A DNA stretch of 43,619 nucleotides from an uncultured Pirellulaceae bacterium (GCA_937921995.1 CAKZVF010000018.1:1-43619); one strand, 5' to 3'. Shown: positions 33,002 through 42,516, counted from the first letter of the stretch. Numbers and translations are program-made. Notes: a model not told the origin generated them from the sequence alone.

Positions 33002-34600
33002 ATGGCAGCAGAAGAGAAAACTGAACAAGACCACTTAGCCTACGTTCGGCTACGTGCGCCTCGGCAGCACGCGGCGGCGTTGGACGTGCCAGACCCGGTC
33101 GACGTTGACGACCTGTTTGCATCTAACATTGTATTGCGATCAGGTTATCCGGAAGCGCTTTCGGTTTTTGCTGCCGTTGCTCGCCAGAACGTGTTCGACG
33201 CGGCGGTCGGGTACACGCGGCAGTATCTTCCTGAAGTCGATCAGTGGCTGCCTGAGCTTTCTCTTGAGCGTTTCGTCATGGCGGGTCATCAGCCGACGTT
33301 GTTTCATCCTGGCGTTTGGTACAAAAACTTTCGCTTGGACGCGCTGGCAAAACGTTTCGATGCATTGGCTGTCAATCTGGTGGTCGACAACGATCTGTTG
33401 GCCTCGCCGGCCATTGGCTGTCCCAAGCAAGGCGATGCAGGGCCTGCTTCGGTAGCAATGTTGAAGATGGATCAACCAACGGCAACACTGCCGCATGAAA
33501 ACCGCAGCATCCTTGACGGAATGCTCTTTACTGCGTTTGGGAAACATGCGGCCGATGCGATCGCGCCGGCGGTTGCTGATCCTCTTATTAGTCAGCTGTG
33601 GCCGGAGGTGATTGCGGCGAAAGAGATACTTGGCGATCGGTCATTGGGGCAAATCTTAGCCGCCGGTCGACATCGGTTGGAGTGGCAGTTGGGGCTGCGG
33701 ACGTTAGAGGTGCCTATCAGCCACGTCGCGGGGACACTCGCCTTTGGATCGTTTGCCGGCGGTATCTTCATCGACATTGAGAATTTTCAAAACATCTACA
33801 ACCGCGTGTTAATGCGTTATCGAAAACAACATGGTATCCGAAGTTCTGCTCACCCCGTGCCGGAACTGACGCGCGACGGTCAATGGTACGAGTCACCATT
33901 TTGGGTTTGGTCAGACGCCGATCCTCAGCGCCGCGCGCTGTTTGTGAAAACAGATGACGAGCATTTTCATCTCTCCGATTCGAATCAATTCCAGCAATCG
34001 GTTGATATTGGCGAGTTTCCCCAGTGGTGGTCTGACAATGTTAAGGGCCGTCACGTTTGCATTGCTCCGAGAGCCCTCACGACGACGATGTTCAGCCGAT
34101 TGTTGGTCAGCGATCTTTTTATTCATGGGATCGGCGGCGCGAAATACGATCAGTTGACCGATCAAATCATCAACGACCTTTACGGTGTGCGTCCGCCGGG
34201 ATATTTAACATCCACCGCCACTTTCAGTTTGCCGATGCCTGGCCCGCGCGTGACCAAGCAAGATATTGCGCGGCAACGGCAATTACTGCGTGAGTATAGG
34301 TACCACCCTGAAGTGCATGTGACCACCTCTTCGGAAACCGATGCGCTAAAAGAACAGAAACGATTGGCCATAGATCAGTTTCAAAACGGCACCGCAAAGA
34401 AAATCGCGAATGACAAAATTGAAGCAGTCAATCAACAACTGGCAGCGACGTTGGAGCAGAAGATCACTGCGACGAAGGCGACGATAAAGCAATTGAAATC
34501 GCAACTGCGCGATAGTCAGATCCTACATTCCCGCGAATACAGTTTTGCTCTGCATCCGACGTCAATCGTCGAAGAATTAAAAACGCTCGCTCGGCGGTGA
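33002..34600 (+). CDS. BshC-like uncharacterised protein
   Basis: 532 residues, soluble. The early segment FVMAGHQPTLFHPGVWYKNF followed by LVVDNDLLASP resembles the nucleotide-fold part of BshC, which adds cysteine to GlcN-malate in bacillithiol synthesis (BshC has a GQQ-type motif at the same place). The C-terminal ~90 residues, rich in Gln, Lys and Glu, would be a coiled coil, also present in BshC. The similarity is distant, and no bshA or bshB gene is adjacent except the GT2 gene, which is not BshA-like. I therefore give this as a lead and not as an assignment. ATG 33002 directly follows the repeat region. Confidence 0.5.
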   Translation: MAAEEKTEQDHLAYVRLRAPRQHAAALDVPDPVDVDDLFASNIVLRSGYPEALSVFAAVARQNVFDAAVGYTRQYLPEVDQWLPELSLERFVMAGHQPTLFHPGVWYKNFRLDALAKRFDALAVNLVVDNDLLASPAIGCPKQGDAGPASVAMLKMDQPTATLPHENRSILDGMLFTAFGKHAADAIAPAVADPLISQLWPEVIAAKEILGDRSLGQILAAGRHRLEWQLGLRTLEVPISHVAGTLAFGSFAGGIFIDIENFQNIYNRVLMRYRKQHGIRSSAHPVPELTRDGQWYESPFWVWSDADPQRRALFVKTDDEHFHLSDSNQFQQSVDIGEFPQWWSDNVKGRHVCIAPRALTTTMFSRLLVSDLFIHGIGGAKYDQLTDQIINDLYGVRPPGYLTSTATFSLPMPGPRVTKQDIARQRQLLREYRYHPEVHVTTSSETDALKEQKRLAIDQFQNGTAKKIANDKIEAVNQQLAATLEQKITATKATIKQLKSQLRDSQILHSREYSFALHPTSIVEELKTLARR

Positions 34601-34630
34601 ATTCTGGTAAAATCAAAGCCTGCTCTAGTG

Positions 34631-34670
34631 AGTCGCCACTTTCTCGGAGCGAGAGGCGACTTTGCTTTTT
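34631..34670 (+). terminator. Intrinsic terminator after the BshC-like gene
   Basis: AGTCGCC (34631-34637) pairs with GGCGACT (34655-34661), with inner TCTC/GAGA pairing, followed by TTTGCTTTTT. It lies 30 bp after the stop codon. Confidence 0.7.
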
Positions 34671-34698
34671 ACACACTTCTAAAATAATGGGCGTGACA

Positions 34699-35367
34699 AT
34701 GATTCACTCGATTTCTGTACATGCAGTTCAATTTTTGACCGCAACGGCGGTCGCAGTTTTTTTACTATGCAGTGGGACACAAGCCCAAGACAAAGAGCAA
34801 GGCGCTGATTTCAAAGCTCTTTTCAATGGAAAGGATCTCAGCGGATGGAAGGTCAGCGAGAATCCTGAATCCGTTGTCGTCGAGGACGGCACGATCATCA
34901 CTCATGGCGAACGAGCCCACGCCTTCTATGTTGGGGATGACGGTAAAGCATCGTTTACGAACTTCCACCTGAAAGCCAAAGTGAAAACGGCCAAAGGCGC
35001 GAACTCGGGGATCTACTTCCACACGGAGTTTCAAGAAGCAGGTTGGCCGTCCAAAGGCTACGAATGCCAAGTCAACAATACGCAACAGGATCCTAAGAAA
35101 ACGGGCGGGCTTTACGGGGTGCAAGACAACTTCGAAGCGCCTGTCAAAGACGACGTGTGGTTTGACTACGACATCATCGTCGAAGGCAAACATGTCATCG
35201 TGAAGATCAATGGCAAAACGATCTCGGACTACACCGAACCCGATGATGTAGAGCGCGCGGAGTCGATGTCGGGGCGGCTGGTCGGCAGCGGCACCTTCGC
35301 CCTTCAGGCACACGATCCCGGTAGCAAAGTCTGGTTCAAAGACATTATGGTCAAGACATTACCTTAG
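34699..35367 (+). CDS. Secreted DUF1080 (3-keto-disaccharide hydrolase) domain protein
   Basis: 222 residues with a signal peptide (FLTATAVAVFLLCSGTQAQ). The DUF1080 domain starts FKALFNGKDLSGWK, continues SGIYFHTEFQEAGWPSKGYE and QVNN, and closes with GTFALQAHDPGSKVWFKDI. The domain has a concanavalin/LamG-like beta-sandwich. Members cleave 3-keto-glycosides or bind glycans, and are numerous in planctomycetes. ATG 34699 is used; ATG 34687 is an alternative four residues longer. An esterase-like gene follows on the same strand, past a terminator. Confidence 0.9.
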   Translation: MIHSISVHAVQFLTATAVAVFLLCSGTQAQDKEQGADFKALFNGKDLSGWKVSENPESVVVEDGTIITHGERAHAFYVGDDGKASFTNFHLKAKVKTAKGANSGIYFHTEFQEAGWPSKGYECQVNNTQQDPKKTGGLYGVQDNFEAPVKDDVWFDYDIIVEGKHVIVKINGKTISDYTEPDDVERAESMSGRLVGSGTFALQAHDPGSKVWFKDIMVKTLP

Positions 35368-35443
35368 TTTGTGCGCGAACTGTTAGCTGCTGAACAATTG
35401 TTAAAAGCATGCGCGCTAATTTTTAGCTTTTAGCTAATATATT

Positions 35444-35482
35444 GGGAGCTCCACCGGCTCGGCGGACCTCCCTTCTTTCTTA
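35444..35482 (+). terminator. Intrinsic terminator after the DUF1080 gene
   Basis: GGGAG (35444-35448) pairs with CTCCC (35468-35472). TCCACC pairs with GGCGGA inside, with one A-C mismatch. TTCTTTCTT follows. The next gene starts only 10 bp later, so this separates the two units. Confidence 0.65.
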
Positions 35483-35491
35483 ACACATGCC

Positions 35492-36478
35492 ATGAATCAT
35501 ATCACCCCAACCAGCAGATTTTCGATCGCATTGCTGACTGCGATTCTGTTGGTTCTGGCAGTCTGTTTCTTTTTTTCGATGGATTCCCAATCGCAGGCTC
35601 AGAAGCGTGACCCCAGCACGTCAGTAGTAAAGTTGTGGGGCGATCGTAAGCCGCCCGGGCCAAGTCATACCAACGGCGCGGAGCGCGATATGACCAAAGC
35701 GACCGATAAAGGCGTCGCCGGTCGGCGCATCATCAAACTGGGCAACGTCACAAGTCCAGAGCTGCATATCTTCCCTCGAGAGGAAGGAACCATCGGGGAT
35801 ACCGCGGTGGTCGTTTGCCCCGGTGGTGGATTTTCAATTCTTGCCTGGGACTTGGAAGGCACCGAAGTGGCCGGGTGGTTGAATTCGATTGGTATCACCG
35901 TCGGCGTGTTGAAGTACCGTGTGCCGACCCGAGATCTTGAGACGGTTTGGAAGGCTCCGGTTCAGGACACGCAGCGCGCGATCAGTATCATGCGCGATCT
36001 TTCGAATGACTTAGACGTCGACAAAACAAAAATTGGTGTGTTGGGTTTTTCAGCGGGCGCGATTGCCGCCGGTCGCGCTGGTTTGATGCGTCAGCGGCAA
36101 TACGAACCGGAGGATGAGATCGACCGGAGTTCATGTTCTCCCAATTTCATGATCCTGATTTATGGTGGCGGATTGATCGACGAATCAAAGAACGGGCTGC
36201 GGCCAGAGCTGACGATCGACAAATCAACGGCACCGACATTTATGGTGCATACGTTTGATGATCATGTTCCGCTGGACACGCCTTTGGTGCTGCTCAAAGC
36301 ACTCAAGTCCGTCGATGTTCCCGCCGAATTGCACGTTTATGATGCCGGTGGACACGGTTATGGCTTGCGTGCTGTGGAGGGTTTTCCGGTTACGAAGTGG
36401 CCAGATCGCTGTCGGGAGTGGTTGGATCGCAATGGTTGGCTGCAGACTACGCCCACCCAGGTCGTCGAGACGCCTTGA
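35492..36478 (+). CDS. Secreted alpha/beta hydrolase, esterase/acetylxylan esterase-like
   Basis: 328 residues with an N-terminal hydrophobic signal or anchor (residues 10-30). The oxyanion segment is VVCPGGGFSILAWDLEG. The nucleophile Ser187 lies in GFSAGA. The acid is in TFDDHVPLD (D256/257) and His288 in GGHGYG, so the triad is complete. It matches the family of secreted planctomycete hydrolases annotated as esterase/lipase or xylanase-associated. It probably deacetylates or hydrolyses plant or algal polysaccharide esters, consistent with the adjacent DUF1080 gene. Confidence 0.87.
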   Translation: MNHITPTSRFSIALLTAILLVLAVCFFFSMDSQSQAQKRDPSTSVVKLWGDRKPPGPSHTNGAERDMTKATDKGVAGRRIIKLGNVTSPELHIFPREEGTIGDTAVVVCPGGGFSILAWDLEGTEVAGWLNSIGITVGVLKYRVPTRDLETVWKAPVQDTQRAISIMRDLSNDLDVDKTKIGVLGFSAGAIAAGRAGLMRQRQYEPEDEIDRSSCSPNFMILIYGGGLIDESKNGLRPELTIDKSTAPTFMVHTFDDHVPLDTPLVLLKALKSVDVPAELHVYDAGGHGYGLRAVEGFPVTKWPDRCREWLDRNGWLQTTPTQVVETP

Positions 36479-36603
36479 GTCGTCTCCCAAGGCTTTTCTA
36501 TGTCTGGTATAAAGAAGGCTGAGTCTCTTGTATCGTTTGTCCGCAATGCCGTTGAATGAACTTAGTTGCTTGGCCTAAAAGTCATGCAATCAGTTTAACG
36601 ATT

Positions 36604-36656
36604 AGCCGGCAGGCGTCGGTGTTTAAGCCGGACAAAAACGCGGTCGCCTGCCGGCT
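36604..36656. repeat. Perfect inverted repeat upstream of ruvB
   Basis: AGCCGGCAGGCG (36604-36615) and CGCCTGCCGGCT (36645-36656), 12 perfect pairs with a 29-nt loop. TTGTCGTTAAA follows, without a full T-run. It may end the esterase transcript weakly or be a dispersed palindrome. Confidence 0.6.
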
Positions 36657-36720
36657 TGTCGTTAAACTCAGAGACGCCAACTTAAGATTCCTTTGGATCA
36701 GTGCCTACCGGTGGGAACCT

Positions 36721-37749
36721 ATGACGCGCGAAACAATTCTCTCAAACACGCCTCCCCCTGAGGAGGATGATCCGCACTTACGTCCGATGCGGATGGAAGA
36801 GATGATTGGCCAGAAAGATGTCATCGCGCGATTGAAAGTAGCGATCGACGCGGCTAAACAGCGCGACGAAGTCTTGGGGCATATTTTATTTGATGGACCT
36901 CCCGGTTTGGGGAAGACGACCTTCGCGCACTGCATTCCTAATGAACTCGACGTGCCGGTAGATCTCCTTTCGGGGCCAAGCTTGAAAGCCCCCAAGGACT
37001 TGGTTCCCAGTTTGACCAATTTGCGACCGAAACAGGTTCTGTTCATCGATGAAATTCATCGTGTTCCCAAAGCGGTCGAAGAGTACATGTACACCGCGAT
37101 GGAAGATTTTCGCATCGACCTGGTGTTGGGCGATGGTATCAACGCGCGGACCCATAATTTTAAGCTTAGGCCCTTCACACTGATCGGCGCGACGACCCGC
37201 GCCGGCATGCTGACGCAGCCGCTGCGTGATCGTTTTCAGTTGCGCGAGCACCTTGATTTTTATTCGTTGCAGGAACTTGGCCAGCTGGTGCATCGTAATG
37301 CGGATAAGTTAAAGATCGACATCGACGACGAAGCGGCGCTTGAAATTGCGTCGCGCGCCCGTAGCACACCGCGCGTCGCGAACAATCGGCTGCGTTGGGT
37401 CCGCGATTACGCTCAAAGTCGCGCTGACGGAAAGATCACGCTGGAGGTGGCTCAAGCCGCGCTGGCGATGGCGGAGATTGATAGCTTGGGGCTGGACCGG
37501 CAGGATCGAAAATATCTTGATACGCTGATTCGGATTTGCATGGGCGGCCCGACGGGCATTGAAACGATTGCTGCGACGATGAATTCGGTCGTGGATACGT
37601 TGTCTGATGAGATTGAGCCGTTTTTGCTACGCAGCGAGCTGATCTTGAGGACGCCGCGCGGGCGTGTTGCGACGCCCAAGGCATTTCAGCATCTGAATCT
37701 GATCCCGCCGAAGTCTGCGTTTCATGCGGATTTGTTCAACAGCGAGTAA
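36721..37749 (+). CDS. ruvB: Holliday junction branch migration helicase RuvB
   Basis: 342 residues, the normal RuvB length. Walker A DGPPGLGKTT is at about 58-67, Walker B is LFIDEIHR, sensor/Arg motif IGATTRAGML, and the C-terminal winged helix includes LRTPRGRVATPKAF. RuvB is the hexameric motor that drives Holliday junctions with RuvA. I start at ATG 36721 because TRETIL and the acidic lead resemble known N-termini; the 55 codons upstream cover the inverted repeat. ruvA and ruvC are not in the window. Confidence 0.96.
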   Translation: MTRETILSNTPPPEEDDPHLRPMRMEEMIGQKDVIARLKVAIDAAKQRDEVLGHILFDGPPGLGKTTFAHCIPNELDVPVDLLSGPSLKAPKDLVPSLTNLRPKQVLFIDEIHRVPKAVEEYMYTAMEDFRIDLVLGDGINARTHNFKLRPFTLIGATTRAGMLTQPLRDRFQLREHLDFYSLQELGQLVHRNADKLKIDIDDEAALEIASRARSTPRVANNRLRWVRDYAQSRADGKITLEVAQAALAMAEIDSLGLDRQDRKYLDTLIRICMGGPTGIETIAATMNSVVDTLSDEIEPFLLRSELILRTPRGRVATPKAFQHLNLIPPKSAFHADLFNSE

Positions 37750-37835
37750 ATCAGCCGATTCTAGCCGGTGCCATTTTGTAGTACGATAACGAACCGAATT
37801 CGCAGGTTCGCCACGATTGACTGGTCAGAGTGCCA

Positions 37836-37907
37836 TGGTGGTCGGGCAAGAGTGCCCAACCTACGATCTACTTTGGTGGTCGGGCAAGAGTGCTCGACCT
37901 ACGATCT
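37836..37907. repeat. Two tandem 34-bp repeats between ruvB and fabD
   Basis: TGGTGGTCGGGCAAGAGTGC followed by CCAACCTACGATCT at 37836-37869 recurs at 37874-37907 with two substitutions and a 4-bp spacer. The 37750-37949 gap otherwise holds only the fabD start region. This sequence type looks like a dispersed intergenic repeat. Confidence 0.7.
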
Positions 37908-37949
37908 CGAGTCCGCAAAAAAACAAACCCATCACCAGAGGATATTGCT

Positions 37950-38861
37950 GTGAGCAAGATTGCGTTTCTATTTCCGGGCCAAGGCGCCCAGACGGTCGGG
38001 ATGGCGAAGGAACTTTGCCAACAGTTGCCGGCGGCGAAACAGATGTTCGACCAAGCCGGGGGAATTTTGGGCTACGACTTGGCCGATATCTGCTTCAATG
38101 GCCCTGCCGAAAAACTGAATACCACCGCAGTGGCTCAACCGGCGCTTTACGTTTCCAGTTTGGCAGCTTTGGAGAAACTGAAGCAGGAAAAACCAGAAGC
38201 GGTGGAAAACTGCGTCGCGGCGGCCGGATTGAGTTTGGGCGAATACACGGCGATCGCATTTGCCGGCGGTGTTTCTTTCGAAGACGGTCTGCGACTGGTG
38301 CAAAAACGCGGCGAAGCCATGCAGGCGGCGGCTGATAAGGTTGCCAGTTCGATGGTCAGCGTGCTGGGATTGGACGCCGAAAAAACTCAAGCGGTATGTG
38401 ACGAAGCGCGTGTGGAGGGCGAGTGTTTGGTGTTGGCGAATTTTCTGTGCCCTGGAAACATCGTTGTCTCCGGAGGGCAAGCATCATGCGATCGCGTCGG
38501 CGAGATAGCCAAGGCCGCCGGTGCGATGAAGACGATTCCATTGGCTGTTGCGGGTGCGTTTCATACGCCGATTATGGAACCTGCGGTCGGCGAATTGACC
38601 GAAGCACTCAATAACGTTTCGATCAGCGCGACACGATTGCCCGTTTACTCCAATGTCGATGCGGCGCCGCACACCGAAGGAGAGTCGTTTAAGGATCTGT
38701 TAGTGAAACAGGTTTGCGCCCCGGTACGTTGGAACCAAACGATGGACCGCATGATAGAAGAAGGCTTTGATCAGTTCTACGAAGTGGGCAACGGACGTGT
38801 GCTGACCAGTTTGCTGAAACGAATCAAACGAAAAATTCCCTGCGAGCCCGTATTGGGTTAG
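37950..38861 (+). CDS. fabD: Malonyl-CoA:ACP transacylase
   Basis: 303 residues. KIAFLFPGQGAQ is the classic N-terminus, Ser95 in GLSLGEYT is the nucleophile, and His lies in VAGAFHTPIMEPA. It transfers malonyl from CoA to the acyl carrier protein, the entry step of fatty acid elongation. GTG 37950 is the start, with AGAGGAT 8 nt before it. The longer frame would begin inside the tandem repeats. First gene of the fab cluster fabD-fabG-acp-fabF. Confidence 0.96.
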   Translation: MSKIAFLFPGQGAQTVGMAKELCQQLPAAKQMFDQAGGILGYDLADICFNGPAEKLNTTAVAQPALYVSSLAALEKLKQEKPEAVENCVAAAGLSLGEYTAIAFAGGVSFEDGLRLVQKRGEAMQAAADKVASSMVSVLGLDAEKTQAVCDEARVEGECLVLANFLCPGNIVVSGGQASCDRVGEIAKAAGAMKTIPLAVAGAFHTPIMEPAVGELTEALNNVSISATRLPVYSNVDAAPHTEGESFKDLLVKQVCAPVRWNQTMDRMIEEGFDQFYEVGNGRVLTSLLKRIKRKIPCEPVLG

Positions 38862-38938
38862 CGCCGAGACGCCAAATCAGGGCCACGCCTGAAAACAAAT
38901 TAACTTAGAAGTAAACAACAAAATAAAACGGAAAACCT

Positions 38939-39700
38939 ATGAGCTTGGAATCCTTAAAAGTCGACCTGTCGGGTCAAAAAGCAATCGTCACCGGAGCCTC
39001 TCAAGGGCTGGGACGTTCAATCGCCATCGCTTTGGCCGCCGCCGGAGCACGGGTCGCATGTGTGGCTCGCAATGCTGAGAAGCTTGCCGAAACGGTGCGT
39101 TTGATCAAAGAGGCCGGTGGAGATGGTGAGGTATTTCCTGGCGACGTCAGCGATTCGAAAACGGCCGACGAGATTGTTGAAAAAGTCCATGCCGACTGGG
39201 GTGGGTTGGATATTGTCGTCAACAATGCTGGGATCACGCGCGATACGCTGATGCCGGTGATGACTGACGAACAGTGGGATGATGTGATCAATATCAATCT
39301 GCGGGGCACGTTTCTCTTCACTCGCGCCGCGGCTCAGAAAATGATGCGTAGTCGCTACGGCCGCATCATCAACATTTCCAGTGTCTCGGGTATCGCGGGC
39401 AACGCTGGGCAAACCAACTACAGCGCCTCCAAAGCGGGGGTCATCGGCATGACACGTTCGTTGGCGAAAGAGCTGGGTAAGCGAAAAGTAACCGTTAATG
39501 CCGTCGCGCCGGGATTCATTGAAAGTGAAATGACGGCGAAACTGGGCGAAGCGATCTTGGGAGAAGTCAAGAAACGAATTCCGGCCAACCGCGTCGGTCA
39601 TCCCGACGACGTTTCGGCCTGCGTTCTTTTCCTGGCCAGTCCTGCGGCCAGTTATGTAACGGGACAAGTGTTGACCGTCGATGGTGGTATGACGGCTTAG
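38939..39700 (+). CDS. fabG: 3-oxoacyl-ACP reductase
   Basis: 253 residues. The NADPH loop is [10 protein letters not shown], followed by NNAGITRD. The catalytic set is Ser in NISSVSG and Tyr/Lys in YSASK. The C-terminus [12 protein letters not shown] is typical. It reduces the beta-keto group after condensation. It lies 77 bp after fabD; a poor ribosome site suggests co-transcription. Confidence 0.95.
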   Translation: MSLESLKVDLSGQKAIVTGASQGLGRSIAIALAAAGARVACVARNAEKLAETVRLIKEAGGDGEVFPGDVSDSKTADEIVEKVHADWGGLDIVVNNAGITRDTLMPVMTDEQWDDVININLRGTFLFTRAAAQKMMRSRYGRIINISSVSGIAGNAGQTNYSASKAGVIGMTRSLAKELGKRKVTVNAVAPGFIESEMTAKLGEAILGEVKKRIPANRVGHPDDVSACVLFLASPAASYVTGQVLTVDGGMTA

Positions 39701-39940
39701 GTTCTGCGGTTGGCGGCACGGTGCTAAAACGTCTGTTTGGAGGTTTGTGACCGCGTCGATTGCGCTCTGGCGCGGGCATATGATGTGGTTTGGTAAATTG
39801 TTCCCGTTGGTATAGATCACCATTGTGCATCGAAAAGCACGAATTTATCGCCTGCCGAACTTAAATAGGTCATCGTTGGCGAAAAAACGGTGCACCATCG
39901 GGATATCTGCCTGAAAAACGCTGGTTATTGCGTTTGACTA

Positions 39941-39970
39941 TTGACCCAAATTGCTCCAATCATCTATCCT
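39941..39970 (+). promoter_or_regulatory. Candidate sigma-70-like promoter for the acyl carrier protein gene
   Basis: TTGACC (39941-39946), an 18-bp spacer, and TATCCT (39965-39970). The 39701-40088 gap contains no gene that I recognise, so a separate promoter for the highly expressed acp gene is reasonable. Confidence 0.4.
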
Positions 39971-40088
39971 TACCGGCTTGTTCAGGTCGCCTTTTCGCGG
40001 CTTTGCTTTGTTACCGCTGGGGTCGATTTTTTTGATCGGTACCGGGGGGGGACATCTAACGAAAATTTTTTGAGAAGGAGGCCGATCC

Positions 40089-40331
40089 ATGGCGTCGGTC
40101 GAAGAACGAGTTGTCGATATTGTGGCTGAACAGCTGGGTGTGGACAAAGATAAAATTAAACGAGAGTCAAATTTCGTAAACGATCTGGGAGCTGATTCGC
40201 TGGACACAGTTGAATTGGTGATGGAACTCGAGGAAGAGTTCGACATTAACATTGCTGATGATGCGGCGGAGAAAATCCAAACCGTCGGCGAAGCAATTGA
40301 TCATATTACTAGCTCGTCAGATAACGCTTAA
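40089..40331 (+). CDS. acpP: Acyl carrier protein
   Basis: 80 residues, acidic. The phosphopantetheine site is Ser37 in [18 protein letters not shown]. It carries the growing acyl chain. A strong AAGGAGG ribosome site precedes ATG 40089, among the best in the window, fitting high expression. A 34-nt hairpin terminator follows. Located between fabG and fabF as in many bacteria. Confidence 0.97.
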   Translation: MASVEERVVDIVAEQLGVDKDKIKRESNFVNDLGADSLDTVELVMELEEEFDINIADDAAEKIQTVGEAIDHITSSSDNA

Positions 40332-40376
40332 GCACGATTGTGCGAAGCGGCGGACGAGTAACGTTTGTTGAATATT

Positions 40377-40418
40377 TTGACCGCCATTGCGATTGAGTGA
40401 TGGTGGTCAATTTCTTTT
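40377..40418 (+). terminator. Intrinsic terminator after acpP
   Basis: TTGACCGCCAT (40377-40387) pairs with ATGGTGGTCAA (40400-40410), 11 pairs with one G-U, followed by TTTCTTTT. It probably raises the acp to fabF ratio by limiting read-through. Confidence 0.8.
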
Positions 40419-40520
40419 ATGTGAGTAGCTTTTTTTCAAACACGGGTTGGTCGCAGCTGATTCGGCGTCGTTGATGCCGTTATGGTTGAGGGCCAATCAA
40501 AGACAGGGTCGAGCGTAACC

Positions 40521-41768
40521 ATGAAGCGACGGGTAGTGATTACCGGATGGGGAATTTTGACTTCTCTCAGTTGCGGAGTTGATGATCTGTTCAACCGGAT
40601 CCTCGCCGGAGAGAGTGGCTGCCACGACATCAAACTTTGTGATGTTTCGGATATTAAAGTTAAAATTGGCGGCGACATCTATGATTGGAGCTGCCGCGAT
40701 CTGGTGGGCTCCAAAGAGGAAAAAAAACTCGACCGCTACTCGCAGTTCATGATTGTCGGTGCCGATGATGCGGTGAAGATGTCGGGATTGGACTTCGAAA
40801 AAGAAGCCGACCTGACACGTTTTGGAGCCGTGCTTGGTTCCGGTATCGGCGGCATGACGACGATCTTTGAGCAAATGGAACGCTTGGTGCTGAAAGGTCC
40901 TGATCGCGTTTCACCGATGACCATCCCCAAGCTGATGCTAAACGCTGGCGGCGGCAACATCGCGATCAAGTACGGCATGCGTGGCATCAATTACAGCGTC
41001 GCGACAGCTTGTGCCAGCGCCGCCAATGCGATGGGTAATTCGCTGATGCACATTCAAAATGGAACCTCTGATTTGCTGGTCACAGGCGGCAGCGAAGCGG
41101 CGATGACGCGGATGGCCGTCAGTGCGTTTGCTAATATGCGAGCTCTTTCGATGCGGAACGATGATCCCCAAAGAGCCAGCCGGCCCTTCGACGCTGACCG
41201 AGATGGTTTTGTGTTCGCCGAAGGTGCGGGAATCTTGATCTTCGAGGAACTCGATCGCGCCAAAGCGCGGGGTGCGAATATCTTGGCCGAGGTGGTTGGG
41301 TTTGGTACCTCATGCGATGCAGGGCACATCACGTCTCCCGATGAACATGGTGTGGGTGCTGCTCAGGCGATGCAAGCGGCCCTCGATGATGCTAAGCTCA
41401 ATGCGGATCAGATCGACTATATCAACGCACACGGCACCAGTACGCCATTGGGTGATAAAGCCGAAACACGCGCGATCAAGACCGTCTTTGGCGACCATGC
41501 TTACAAGGTTGGAATCTCTAGCACCAAAAGTCAGCTTGGTCATTCGCTCGGAGCCAGCGGTGGCATCGAAGCGATTTTAGCGGTCAAAGCAATCCACACC
41601 GGTACGGTTCCGCCGACGATTAATCTTGATAACCCTGATCCTGATTGCGATTTGGATTACACCCCCAACACGCCCAAAGAACGGAACATCGATTACGCGA
41701 TGAGCAATAGTTTTGGGTTCGGTGGTCACAACGCATCGATCATCGTTCGCAAGTACGATGGTTCGTAA
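40521..41768 (+). CDS. fabF: Beta-ketoacyl-ACP synthase II
   Basis: 415 residues, thiolase fold. The nucleophile Cys164 lies in VATACASAANAMG, and the two His residues are in NAHGTSTPLGD and LGHSLGASGG. It condenses malonyl-ACP with acyl-ACP. Start ATG 40521 (KRRVVITGWG); the 13 codons before it are not typical. A region of ~40 residues after the first strand (HDIKLCDVSDIKVKIGGDIY) is normal for the family. Last gene of the cluster. Confidence 0.95.
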   Translation: MKRRVVITGWGILTSLSCGVDDLFNRILAGESGCHDIKLCDVSDIKVKIGGDIYDWSCRDLVGSKEEKKLDRYSQFMIVGADDAVKMSGLDFEKEADLTRFGAVLGSGIGGMTTIFEQMERLVLKGPDRVSPMTIPKLMLNAGGGNIAIKYGMRGINYSVATACASAANAMGNSLMHIQNGTSDLLVTGGSEAAMTRMAVSAFANMRALSMRNDDPQRASRPFDADRDGFVFAEGAGILIFEELDRAKARGANILAEVVGFGTSCDAGHITSPDEHGVGAAQAMQAALDDAKLNADQIDYINAHGTSTPLGDKAETRAIKTVFGDHAYKVGISSTKSQLGHSLGASGGIEAILAVKAIHTGTVPPTINLDNPDPDCDLDYTPNTPKERNIDYAMSNSFGFGGHNASIIVRKYDGS

Positions 41769-41811
41769 ATATCTATGCATGCCGAGCCCCCTGTGGGCCT
41801 ATATGCCTGAG

Positions 41812-41928
41812 CCGCAAGGGGTCAGCCGCCGGTCGCCGAGCCTTTACCAGAAACGCCGAGCCTTTACCAGAAACGCCGCGCCAACCGTTACTCAAAGAAC
41901 CAGCGGCCAGCTGCCTGCCGCTCACTGA
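41812..41928. repeat. Degenerate family-B palindrome with an internal 20-bp tandem duplication
   Basis: The arms GAGCCGCAAGGGGTCAGCCG and CCAGCGGCCAGCTGCCTGCC resemble the arms at 1719-1816. Inside lies a 20-bp unit, GCCGAGCCTTTACCAGAAAC, repeated twice exactly (41835-41874). This is in the 41769-42516 gap. Confidence 0.6.
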
Positions 41929-41976
41929 GCGTGTTATCTCAAAGCTTCTGATTCGAAAGAGATTGCTGGCAAGCAA

Positions 41977-42051
41977 ATTGCTTTATGGCAGATTGCTTTA
42001 TGGCAGATTGCTTTGTGGCAAATTACTTTATGACAAATTACTTTATGACAA
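41977..42051 (+). repeat. Five tandem 15-bp units in the 41769-42516 gap
   Basis: ATTGCTTTATGGCAG twice, ATTGCTTTGTGGCAA once, then ATTACTTTATGACAA twice, all exactly 15 bp. As the period is a multiple of three, a frame starting at ATG 41963 reads LLYGR-LLYGR-LLCGK-LLYDK-LLYDK-LPGG and ends at 42157 (64 residues). I consider it a tandem repeat first; the short frame is unproven. The rest of the gap to 42516 holds nothing recognisable. Confidence 0.75.
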
Positions 42052-42516
42052 ATTGCCGGGGGGAGCGAATGTCCTAAAAGTCGCGCTGACCACTTCTTTC
42101 GTCGAGAGCCGACAAAGATTCGCTTTTCCGACTAATTCACGCCTTTTTTGGATATGAATTCGCTACGCACTGAGAAAGCTTGCCCCTGCTAAGCCAACGG
42201 CAATAATTGCACAGCTGTCGAATTGATAGCAAGTTGTGATCGAATTGATCTCTTTTGTAGATCGTTCTAAGAAATCAATCGTTAGATTGATGGCAGACTT
42301 GCGTCCAATTACCAGCTCAAGTTTGGACCTGCGCGTCCAATGGTCGCGATTGAGTTAACCTTGCCGCAGTGAAACGCTTGTTAAACGGTAGGATTTTCCA
42401 TTCAGGAGCGATCAATCGTTTTTTGGCATTCCAGTTGCATCGGTATATCAGCAGTAGTTTGATTGAGGGTGCTTACTGGACCGCCGAACTACCTTCCACC
42501 TCCCAAGGAAATTATC

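Noticed and set aside
33002-34600. Confident call as BshC with bacillithiol pathway
   Set aside because: Only general similarity to BshC and no bshA/bshB partner in view, so kept as a low-confidence lead.
41835-42051. CRISPR-like array
   Set aside because: The repeats are directly adjacent with no unique spacers, and no cas genes are present.
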